Below the pieces are notes generated by a model. It was not told the origin of the DNA, searched no databases, and saw nothing but the letters and a program-made list of their open reading frames with translations. A DNA stretch of 64,000 bases from Histomonas meleagridis (lineage: Eukaryota > Parabasalia > Tritrichomonadida > Dientamoebidae): positions 930,001-994,000 of the forward strand of contig WSYJ01000157.1 in assembly GCA_020186115.1 (NCBI GenBank). The letters run 5' to 3'. Both the position numbers and the translations under genes were made by a program. Of the stretch, positions 10,410 through 20,380 are shown piece by piece; position 1 is the stretch's first letter; every line of letters starts with the position of its first letter.

Positions 10410-10870
10410 ATGAATATAATAAATGGTAAAAATTTATTTTTTCTTACATATCCTGAAATCCAACAAGTTTCATTTAGCAATTGTTCCAATCTCATCATTT
10501 GTAGCGGTTTTCAACCGTCATTTTTATTTGAAAAAAATTGGATTTTCAACTTTTTGAATCAGGTTTTTCTTCCTTCGGAAAGGGATAAGAGAAGACTCAG
10601 AAGATTTTCATAAAAAGATTTGGGCAAGGTGGATGCGTTTTGGTTGAATAATGAAATATTTTTTTAATGAAAAACTTCAAGTATATGAGATAAATGATGA
10701 GCTGCCTTTGGGATGGCAGAAAGATAATAAAGTTTTAATGAATAATGAAAATTTAAGTATTCCAAATAAAATTAAATATGTGAATGGATTTCATCATGAA
10801 GTTCATTCTATGTTTTTATTTATTATAATTTTATATAAAAATTCATATCACATGTCCATTAAAAATTTTT
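10410..10870 (+). pseudogene. Decayed coding remnant, unknown family
   Basis: Two frames read as protein: an upstream part (TYPEIQQVSFSNCSNLIICS) and, after a frameshift near 10560, KGIREDSEDFHKKIWARWM followed by a TGA and then NEKLQVYEINDELPLGWQKD. The continuity across the TGA in the same frame and the mixed charged composition suggest a true gene that has lost its frame. I do not recognise the family. It lies just upstream of the DUF3447-ankyrin gene and is not obviously part of it. Confidence 0.4.
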
Positions 10871-10895
10871 TTCAGTGTTATTTAACAGCATTGGA

Positions 10896-13205
10896 ATGAG
10901 TACATCAAAGATAAATTCCTTTCCAGACTTAACTGCACTTACAGAAATAATTTATAACATAAATACAAACAATCTTGATACATCTGTTTCTTCATTACGA
11001 GAATTTTATGATAATTCACGAACGTATTCATTAAACTTGATCATCTGCCGTTTCATTTACACTTTGTTTGTAACAAGACTGAAAAATATAGATATAATTA
11101 TTGAGTTTTTGAATTTAATTGAACGAGATGTAAATAAAAATCAAGTTTCAATAATTGACATCTTTTCTCAATTCCTTCGGAAAAATAACTCACAAGAATC
11201 TAATTATCTTATCGGAAAGTTGATAGAAAAAGGTTTAATTAACTCATCGATTACTAAAAATATGAAAAATTTATTTTTTTTACATTTTAAAGCACATTTC
11301 GTTTTAAACTATCGTTATCAATTTTCTGAATATTTCTCCAAAAACCTTGAAAAACTTAAAGCGAATAATTGGGAACTTCATCAGAAATACGTTAAAGAAG
11401 GAATAAATCAGAATGAAATTGCGAAAATAATTCGGAATGATGAAATAGAAAAACTTCAAGAAATATCATCAGAAACAAACTTCGATTTTAATCAAACAAT
11501 TGAGCCATCACTTTATGAAAGATATTCATTTATTAATCAATATGATGTTACATTAATTGATTATGCAGCATTTTTTTCTTCAGTTAAATGTTTTAAATAT
11601 TTACTTATGAATGGAGCAAAATTAGATAAAACAGGTAAATATGCAGTTGCAGGTGGAAATGAAGAAATAATTCATTTATGCGAACAAAATCATTCAACAT
11701 TTGAAGATGCATATGAAGCAGCAATAGAATTTCATCGAAATGATATATTTAAATATTTTTATGATAATAAGTTAAAAGAAATTAAGAATTTAGAAGAATT
11801 AGGAGCAAAATGTGTTTTACATGATAATTATGAACTTTTATCATTTTTACTTAAAGAAGGAATGAAAATAAATGAAAATATTCTCATTGCTTCAATCATA
11901 ACAGGGAATTTATATATTACTCAATATTTTCTCGAAAGTAATCATATTCCTATTGATTTTTTTGAAAATTTCGGGTTTTTCTGGAAATGTGGAACTTTAT
12001 AACTATTTAATTAACAATAGATACATTGATTTTAGCAAGATTGTTTGCTTATTTCATTAGATTTTTATTAAAATATTTTATTGTTTCATAAAAATTTTTA
12101 AATTTTTTTTTTAAATATTTTTAGCACTAACAAATGCTTCAAAAAATGGTTATACAGAAATAGTTAAATTACTTCTTGAACAAGAAGGAATTGATATTAA
12201 TGCTAAAGATATTTATTTGTTTTATTTAAAATTTATTTTAATAATTTAATATTTCAAAATAACATTTGGAAATTGTTTAAATTATTTTGGACAGCACTTA
12301 TGTATGCATCTAGAGATGGTTATACAGAAATCGTAAAATTACTTCTTGATCAAAAAGAATTGATATAAATGCTAAAGATATTTATTTGTTTTATTTAAAA
12401 TTTATTTTAATAATTTAATATTTCAAAATAATATTTGGAAATTATTCAAATTATTTAGAACAGCACTTATTTGGGCATCTTGGAATGGTTATACAGAAAT
12501 AGTTGAATTACTTCTTGAACAAGAAGGAATTGATATTAATGCTAAAGATATTTATTTGTTTTATTTAAAATTTATTTTAATAATTTTGGAATATTTCAAA
12601 ATAATATTTGGAAATTATATAAAATATTTGAAACAGCACTTATTAGAGCATCTTGGAATGGTCATATAGAAATAGTTAAATTACTTCTTGAACAAGAAGG
12701 AATTGATATTAATGCTAAAGATATTTATTTGTTTTAGTTGATATTTATTTTAATAATTTGGGATTTCAAAATAATATTTGGAAATTATTTAAATTATTTT
12801 GGACAGCACTTATGTATGCATCTAGAGATGGTTATACAGAAATCGTAAAATTACTTCTTGATCAAAAAGGAATTGATATAAATGCTAAAGATATTTATTT
12901 GTTTTATTTGAAATTTATTTTAATAATTTAATATTTCAAAATAATATTTGGAAATTATTTAAATTATTTAATACAGCACTTATGTTGGCATCTGAAAAAG
13001 GTCATACAGAAATAGTTGAATTACTTCTTGAACAAGAGAATATTGATATCAATGCTAAAGATATTTTTTTGTTTTATTTAAAATATTTTGAAATAATATG
13101 AAATTTCATATAAACATTTGGAATTACTTATAAACATATAAAACAGCGCTTATGATAGCATCAGAAAAGAAAAATGCAGAAATTATTCGATTATTTGCAG
13201 CCTAA
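10896..13205 (+). pseudogene. DUF3447-ankyrin gene with spaced modules, two frame breaks
   Basis: The N-terminal part (ATG at 10896) is closely related to the proteins at 36647, 56843 and 28287: helical N-terminus, then IIRNDEIEKLQEISSE, SLYERYSFINQYDVTLIDYA and EIIHLCEQNHSTFEDA, which is the DUF3447 core. A 1-nt shift near 11975 moves the frame into GFSGNVELYNYLINNRYIDF. Seven ankyrin modules of the form TALMYASRDGYTEIVKLLL follow, the last ending in a natural stop at 13203-13205. They are separated by AT-rich spacers at 12211-12287, 12380-12456, 12550-12629, 12723-12799, 12893-12969 and 13063-13139 (77, 77, 80, 77, 77, 77 nt). Module 2 (12288-12379) has lost one base; the next four are exactly 93 nt. 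The product would be an ankyrin protein of unknown partner. Confidence 0.75.
12121..13205 (+). repeat. About 170-bp tandem array: ankyrin module plus spacer
   Basis: Units recur every 169-173 bp: a 93-nt module encoding about 31 ankyrin residues, then a 77-80 nt spacer. Each spacer starts ATTTATTTG (one copy ATTTTTTTG) directly after the codon for the Asp of NAKD. It carries ATTTCAAAATAA and ATTTGGAAA in the middle and usually ends TTATTT before the codon preceding the Thr of TAL. Spacers contain stops in every frame that would join the modules. Confidence 0.9.
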
Positions 13206-13348
13206 ATTCAACATCATAAATGTGACGACATAATAAAATTAAAAGATTCTCAAGGATAAAAGAGTTAATATTTAAATATTGAAATAAACATTTCCTAAAT
13301 TCAGTTTGTTTTCATATATTATTATTAACGCATTAAATTTGATTAATA

Positions 13349-14823
13349 CAGTAATGTATAAAAAGTGGTAACGGTATAAAATATGGTAACGACGGTTATT
13401 CCGTTAAATGTGAAAATTAAATGAAAAAACAAAAATTTCTCAAAATATATGTAATAATTTCTTTGTTAACCAACTTAAAAATATTTTATTTTATATTAAT
13501 TTAGATTTTTAAATCATTTTTTTTTATCACATTATTTGTTAAATTAAAAATAAAAAAATTAATTAATTGATGATTTATTTTTCACCATCAATTGTTTTCT
13601 GAAATTTTTCAAAAAAAAATTGTTTGTTTATCCATTTCCATCTTTGTGCTTTTTTTCTAGGAGACATGGATTTATCTGAGTAGTTATAATCCCAAATTTC
13701 TTTAAATTCATCATAATTTTCAACTTTTTGACGATTTAATTTTAAATAATCCACACCATTTTTCTTATGATATTCAAATCCAGTATGCTTAAATGAAGCA
13801 TGGATATTTGTTGAACATGTGCTTAATTCATAAGCTCTAAACATCTTATATAAATGCTGAAGTTTTGGATGAATATCATCATTATTTGGAATATATTTTT
13901 TGTAATTTTTTAAAATACCAAAAAGTAAACGATCTAAAACTTGAAATAAATGATAAGTATGAGGGGGATAAGTAATAACTACAATCATAAGTTTTGCTAA
14001 TTTTTTTAATAGTTTTTCATCAAGATGACAAGAACAAGAATCAAAAAAGAGAATCGCCGGTATTTCTGAACAATCGAGTCCATTTCGATCAGATTTAACT
14101 TGCGGAACAAATTTTTGTAGAATAAATTCAGTAAATATTTCTTATGTAACATAAGATGATGCTTCAACCCTTATACTTAGATCAACATCCCTTCTTATTG
14201 GTGTATTAAATATTTCTTCTGAATTTGGATCAGATGTAATTATTAGAGGGAAATAAGCATCGCCACCATCATTTATTGTGACAACAAGGGTTAAATGTTT
14301 TATTCTCCTATTTACTGGATAATGAAGACTTCTATTTTCAAGTTCCTTTGGGACTACAACCATTTTCGGTTTTCTATCTTCTCAATCTGATGAACCCACC
14401 TCATCAATATTATAGGTTAATTCTGCAGAGGTAATTTCTATAACTTTTTCGATGAAGTTAAGGTACTCTATCAAGTACTTACGCGGAACTTTTAACCTTG
14501 TGTCTTCTTGTGGTTGAATAATGATTTTAATAATTTCAGTAGAATGACGATCAAAAAAACAATTTAACCAGCCCGTCGTTAGACGAATAAAAAGTAATCG
14601 TTTATTTCGAGAAGAACTAGTTATAAAACCATCATTTCTTGTGATTGCCCGAACATCAATAGGGCGAATGATTGTCCCAATGCATCTCTCACAAAATTCT
14701 TCTTTTGATAAAGGAGGAGCTTTCGGCGGCATGAAAAAAATTAAAAATAAATAAAAAAATTTTAAACGTACACCTATCGGCGTTACCATGTTTCATACCG
14801 TTACCACTTTTTATACATTACTG
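13349..14823 (-). mobile_element. Pogo-like DNA transposon (1,475 bp, complete ends)
   Basis: The element has 43-bp terminal inverted repeats at 13349-13391 and 14781-14823 that differ at only two positions. Both begin CAGTAATGTATAAAAAGTGG from the outside, and the element is flanked by TA on each side (13347-13348 and 14824-14825), the target-site duplication of the Tc1/mariner/pogo superfamily. It carries one transposase frame on the minus strand. It lies about 140 bp past the end of the ankyrin gene and does not disrupt it. Near-identical ends suggest a young insertion. Confidence 0.93.
13575..14732 (-). pseudogene. Pogo-like transposase with two nonsense codons
   Basis: A single reading frame runs from MPPKAPPLSKEEF (ATG at 14732) to the stop near 13575, broken only by a TGA at 14379-14381 and a TAA at 14139-14141. 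Catalytic-type acidic residues are visible in order: YNIDEVGSSD, then FFDSCSCH, then QVLDRLLFG, with 35 residues between the second and third by my count. The conserved PPHT before the last Asp is typical of pogo/Tc5-type DDE enzymes. The TGA replaces what is likely a Trp (SSD-stop-EDRKPK). The enzyme cuts and pastes the element. This copy cannot make it without readthrough but could still be mobilised by a sister copy. Confidence 0.85.
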
Positions 14824-15833
14824 TATTATTATTATATGAATCAAAATTTGATAAATAGAATATTTTATATCATATATCATTGTATGATTTTCATATAATT
14901 CGATGATAACCCCTGTGAAAAAAATGATGAAAAATTCATAACAACAAAAAATTAATTAATATTCATAGTATTATTTATTCTTAATATTTAATGTAAATCT
15001 ATTGAGTACACCTTATTGTTTTTAGTCCCATAATACAAAAAATTTGTATGGAATCGTACCGGCTACCCTTTTGATCATTGATCATTTTTTTTCTTCTTTC
15101 CGATCAGAGATTTTGAGTAAAATTTTATCGGAAACCGCCTAAAAGTGACATTTTTAACGTGCTTATGATCATTGATCATTTATTTTTTTCACTTTCCTTT
15201 TCTTAAGAGATTCGAACATTCTTACATAGGAACAATATTTTAAATACCCGGAAACTTCATATTTGAATAAATATTTTTTACTTAGATTTTATGTTTGTAT
15301 AATATATTAATATGTGCATATAAGTATAAAAATGTGGATTTGTTATCTTTATCAGACATCAAGTTATAATCAAATATAAAATATATCATATTTACTTAAT
15401 AATTTCTTGTATAATGTTAAAGTATTTTGCAACTTAACAATCTTCTTGTAAACTTTGATTTTCAGCAAAATGTGATCGAAAAATACGATCCCTCAAATAG
15501 ACAGAAGTTCTGTATAGGAAAATTTTCTCATTATTCATATTTGAGAAAATTTTGAAAATTGTTTATTTCAGCTGGCATTTGTTCAATTTTTTTTGTATTG
15601 AATCCATATTTCCAAAACATTATATAACTGAAGAACCTACTGAAAGTCATCAAATTCTATTTCTAGTATCAAAGAATCTACAACGAAAAAATAAACTTTT
15701 CTTAATTTATCGTTTTTATCATCAGATCTTGGCGAATTAAAGCTTCTCTTTAATCTAAATTGGATAACGCCATAACCAAAAACACACTTTCGCATAAACA
15801 ATACAAAAAATGAAAAATTCAAATCTCTCTACA
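14824..15833. other. Intergenic region with a duplicated TGATCATTGATCA word
   Basis: No gene is visible. The word TGATCATTGATCA followed by a T-rich tract occurs at about 15074 and again at about 15167. The remaining open frames are AT-driven and lack domains. Confidence 0.5.
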
Positions 15834-17914
15834 TTACATTTTATTTTCCATTTCTTTATCATGATCACTTATTAGCTTTGCAATCTCAACAAAATTCTGT
15901 TCGTTCGCGATTTCCAAAGGCGTAGTTTTAAAAACGATGAATAAACTCCGAAAACAACAAATGAATTTTATATTTAATTTTTGTATCAATTGATTCTTTC
16001 TTTAGCAGTAACTTGACGACATCGATTAAATTCATTTCCACTGCCATATGTAAAGGTGACCAATTATTATAAAATCAATTCCATCATCATAACATAAATT
16101 TACGTCGATTCTATTATCATTTAGTAAAATTTGAATAATTTCCAAATTTTCTTCTGGTCGAATTGCGAAATGTAAAGGTGTCCAACCTTCATTATTCCTA
16201 CAATTAATATCTACGTCGTTATGAGCGAGTAAATATCTTAAAACTTGTGGATGATTATGTTGTACTGCGTAATGAAGTGGTGTCCAAAACAAACAAAAAA
16301 GAAATTCCTTTAATATCACGAATATTAACATCGATATCCGGATGTGTCAAAAGTATTTTAATAGCATCAGAACGTCCATTTTGAGCAGCGAAATGTATAG
16401 GTGCACATCTTTCATCATCTAATGCATTTACTTTTATATCAGGTTGATTCAATAATATTTTTATAGCTTTCGAATAACCTTCTTGAGATGCGAAATGTAA
16501 TGGCGTTTTAAAATATTTAAAAAAATACCAAAAAATTTAAACAAATAAATTTATCGCGTGAATTAACATTGATATCTTCATGTGATACAAGTAACTTCAT
16601 CGGTTTATACCGACCATTTTCAGCTGCTACATGTAATGCCGTTTCTTCATTTTCATCACATGCATTAATATTTAATCCTTTATGTGCTAATAATAATGAT
16701 ATCGAATCCATTCGAGAGCGCTCAGTAGCTATATGTAATGGTGATAATAATGTTCGACCTTTAATATTTACATCGACTTTCTTCCCAATGCAAAATAACA
16801 TTAATCGTGTGTTATTAGCACCTGCTGCAGCATGTAATACAGAATCAAGTTCTGATCCAATATCTGTTAATCCATTTGGACATTTGTTCTTATATAACCA
16901 ATGGAAGATATTATGTTGATGCATTGCAGCTGATATTTGGATCGCATCTTTAAATGTAATACCTTTTTCTTCAAGGATTTTGATAATGTTTAAATTGCCA
17001 CCAGCTACTGCAAAACATGAAACATCAAAATTATTACGTGAGAGTATAGTTAAGTCTGAACCTAATTCAATTAAATATTTAAAACAATTTACCGCGCCAT
17101 GAAAAGCTGCAAATTGTAATAAGGTTGGCTCGTTCCATAAAAACATACAACGCTCAAAAACAGATGGATGAATACGTTGGTTCTTGTCGAAATATGGGCT
17201 CTTGGACATCTCGCGAAGTGTTTCAATGTCATCATCTTTAAGTGTAATGGAAATTGGATCATTATTAAATCCATAATCTGCGCGTTGGATTAATAACTTC
17301 CAATTGTTCGCTCGTAATGACTCTAATTGGTCAATAAATAAATCAAGCTCAGGTGGTAGATAGCCTGCGTATTTGCCGGTGCACATAGTTTTGAATTGTG
17401 TAAGAATAGAATCAAATAACGGTTTATCATTATGTTCAATTTCAGGAGCAAATACACAAAACGTGGATAACGTGTCTTCGATACGATCTGGATGTGACTT
17501 GAGAAAACGATTTAACTCAAAAATGATGTCTTGCGCGGAAATGCACGAATGATACATTAACTGTCGAAGTAAATATAAATGTGCTGAATGTCGAGTGGGA
17601 GGCCTGGAAAGCGAATGCATAAGATGTGCTTTCATTGAAGATAAGTTTTCATTGGATTCAATCGAATTGATTAAATGTTGACATAAATTACAAATATATC
17701 TGGTGCTAAAAGGACGAACTTCTGATGCTAAAAATATGTTTGAGACTAATTGATCAATTCGTTTGGGAGAAGTAACAAAAATGGAATCTAAAATCTTTTG
17801 CTTTGTTTCTTCTAAATTATCGGAATTTATATTCATTAGCCACGTTTGAAGTTCTGCTACAGTATTCGCTTCTTCTACTGCGCTTTGAGATGTAAAAACT
17901 TGTTTTCCTTTCAT
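15834..17914 (-). CDS. DUF3447-ankyrin protein with short internal inserts
   Basis: The first open stretch (ATG at 17914) encodes about 450 residues: a helical N-terminus, the DUF3447 core (LKDDDIETLREMSKS, FERCMFLWNEPTLLQFAAF, CFAVAGGNLNIIKILEEKG), then ankyrin repeats of the TPLH type. Repeats continue to a natural stop at 15834-15836, but four times the frame is shifted by an AT-rich insert just before the Thr-Pro-Leu motif: near 16510-16552, 16280-16307, 16052-16077 and 15936-15978. Measured from the Asp-equivalent codon to the codon before Thr, these are 43, 28, 26 and 43 nt, against 9 nt in an uninterrupted repeat. Several other repeat junctions are uninterrupted. Removing the inserts restores a continuous ankyrin protein. 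A Myb-like CGGTTTTAAC lies at 17971-17980. It is either a gene with unusual introns or a recently fragmented one. Confidence 0.75.
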
Positions 17915-18822
17915 TTATTGTATTCCACTTTTTGAATCTGATTATAACGTGTTCAGCCATTAATGGTCAGCGGTTTTAACTTTTTCAAAATGAATCGATA
18001 ACTTAGTATTCATTGGATTCTATCGTGTAAGAAATCTATGGAATTCCATATATGTTGGATAGAATAAAAAAATATTCCAGGTGTTTACAAACATACCTAT
18101 TTTTTTTCATCATGAATGGGGCAACTTGATTTGATTATTTTAAATTTTGCTAATAATCTTAAATACAATTATGAAAATTTTTTCATTATGATTTGCTAAT
18201 GATTCTGACTTTAAAAATCAATAGCTAGGAATTTAATCATAAAAACTAAAAGGAGATATCACTTTTAGTAATCATTATAATGTATTCCGTATAATTCAAA
18301 TCTTTTAATGGTAATAAAGTAATCAGTTTTAGCCATTTTGAAAAACAAAAGACTCCTTTTTTTATTTTGAAATTTTTTTCTTTTAAAACTTATTCAATTG
18401 AGGAAATATTTGATTTTCATATTTCCTTTTTATGCATTCATTCTCTGTCTTCACTTTTTTTGCTATGATCTAAAAAGACATTTCTTGATCTTTCTCTTTC
18501 TTGCGGGCAATTTACGGAATTGGAATTGGCCAATTTAATTTTCAACATTGTCCATGTTTACTTGTGATATCTTTATTATAATAATTGAGGTGAGAAGTTC
18601 TATAAAATTTAAACAAAAAATCATTGTTTTATCCTTATAAAAGAATGAGAAAAAAAGATTGATGTTTCTTGAGTATTCGCATATAATTTTAGTTATGCAT
18701 GTAAAATTAAATATGATGAGTGTTATATTTGAACAGAGAAAATGTTTTAATTTAGGTTTTTGAAGAGTTTAAATAACAAAGAATAAGTGAAAACTTTTAC
18801 TCAATGCTTTCATTCTTTTGAC
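17915..18822. other. Intergenic, promoter side of the ankyrin gene
   Basis: Contains CGGTTTTAAC at 17971-17980 and a GTTATAATC-like word near the ankyrin start. Nothing coding is visible in the rest. Confidence 0.5.
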
Positions 18823-20073
18823 TTAATTATCAAAAAGCGTACCAAATATTTCAAATCTATTAAGTGATATGCCACCTTTTTGAGATAATTTTAAAAAACG
18901 AAATGGACCTTTCTTTTCAGCTATTTTGAATATCTCTTCTCTTGAAGATTTTGAAAGAATATCAGTTTCTTCTTTATCTAAAATAGACCAATTAATAAAT
19001 CATTTGATCCTTTTAATTTCCAATTCTTTAGACAAAATGAAAATTCGTATGAAGCTGATCTTAAAGAATATGCACTTAATATAATTTTTTTGTCTCTTAA
19101 ATCAATTTTAATATATTGATTTGAAAGGTCTTTTGTTGCAAATTCACCATATTCTTCTACAATGTAAGAGGAAGAATAACTCCTTCCATAATTTGATGTT
19201 ACATCTACTATAATCACCCCATTACGAACAATATCTCCATTAAAATATCTTTGAAAAATAATTAAAAACTCCTTTAAATCGATGAAATCCATCAAATTTA
19301 ATTTTTTTTCCAGAAAATCTTTTTGTATAATCTTTTACGAATGTTTCTTTTTTAAAATATGACCTAATTGACATCCATACAGATACAATTTGATTTTCAT
19401 TAAACGTATCAATAATAGATAAAAATCTTTGTAAATCTTTTTCATCTAAAAATTGACTTTGAATAAACTTAAATAAAATATAGTAAGAAGGATCTTCTTC
19501 CATTTTCTGTAGAATAAAATCAAGTAATGATTTTTCATTTTGAAGTTTAAGTTGATCATCACCTAAAATTAATTGCCATTGTGATAATGGTATGTTTTGT
19601 GTTTTTATTTGTTCAAAATTTGTTGCACCAATCTCTTTATCAAAGTTTATTATGATGATTTGATTTTAATTAGATTATCACAAGTAGGCTCTGGTAAATC
19701 ACCAAAATAAATAAGGTCGAGATTATTAATACTCTTCAAAATGTTTATTATAGGATCATTTGCATTGACATTTATTGTTTTTCCATGTAAAAGCATTTCT
19801 CCCTTTTGGAGTGTTTCATCTGTTATTTCCTCATCAAAATATAAACTTTTTGCGTTTGGTTCTTTAGATTTAAGACATGAAACAATAGGTGATAAAAGTT
19901 CAGCAAGCAAATCAGGATAATGCAAAACCTTATTATTATTGAACCTGAATTTGGAAGTTTAATTTCATTAAGCAAGGTATAGACATAGAAATGCATACTA
20001 AATTTTGCTGGTTACGCAAAGTTGAAGCATCCTCCAATGGTATAATTCCAAAATCAGGCTTTGATTGTTCCAT
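18823..20073 (-). pseudogene. BTB/BACK plus discoidin-type gene, multiply frameshifted
   Basis: An ATG at 20073 opens MEQSKPDFGIIPLEDASTL. Pieces in different frames then continue: a BTB-like part (HYPDLLAELLSPIVSCL), a BACK-like helical part (IPLSQWQLILGDDQLKLQNE, then SLLDFILQKMEEDPSYYILF), and a discoidin/F5-8C-like domain (FKGVFNYF, NGVIIVDVTSNYGRS, FCLKNWKLKGSNDLL, and, after another shift, FRFLKLSQKGG and LNRFEIFGTLFDN followed by a stop at 18823). The order is that of the intact protein at 43023-45299, without the RRM part. At least three frameshifts are needed. It would have been an intracellular adaptor of unknown ligand. Confidence 0.65.
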
Positions 20074-20380
20074 AAAGATCGAACTTTAATAAAAATGAAA
20101 TAAAATTCCTCAAGAAAAAATGCCTCTTTATTTTTGAAAGCCTAAACCTTCATTAAACATTGAAATTTTTTGCCAAATATTTGGCAAATTAAAAATGCAA
20201 ATTTTATCTTTTTGCATGAATTCATCTAACATAACTCATCAATAAATAGTATTATAGCAATAACAGTGTAATTGTTCTTCAATAAACTCAAATCCTTTTG
20301 CACATTCAAAAATGAATTTATAAAAAGTAAAAAAGTTTATCAATAAATAGAACTATTTACCTTTACAAAACACTTTGACA

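Noticed and set aside
10651-10899. The phrase LPLGWQKDNK in the frame upstream of the first ankyrin gene suggested a WW domain.
   Set aside because: The second Trp and the Tyr-Tyr core of WW domains are missing, and the frame is broken just before it.
13063-13139. GT...AG introns for ankyrin spacers, for example GTTTTATTT to the AG in ACAG before CACTTATG.
   Set aside because: The donor at TTTATTT|GTTTT would leave two bases and the acceptor ACAG|CACTT needs one, so the frame does not close. Several spacers also have no AG at that point (ACGGCACTT, ACACCATTA, ACTGGTCTA).
12121-13205. The regular period of about 170 bp looked at first like a CRISPR array or satellite DNA.
   Set aside because: The longest conserved part of each unit translates as an ankyrin repeat in one phase, spacers are similar to each other rather than unique, and the organism is clearly eukaryotic.
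14379-14381. TGA at a probable Trp position in the pogo transposase, and another TGA in the 10.4-10.9 kb remnant, suggested a variant genetic code with TGA as Trp.
   Set aside because: Intact genes here use TGG for Trp and TGA as a true stop (for example the apyrase and the first pseudogene frames). Both TGA cases lie in otherwise damaged sequences.
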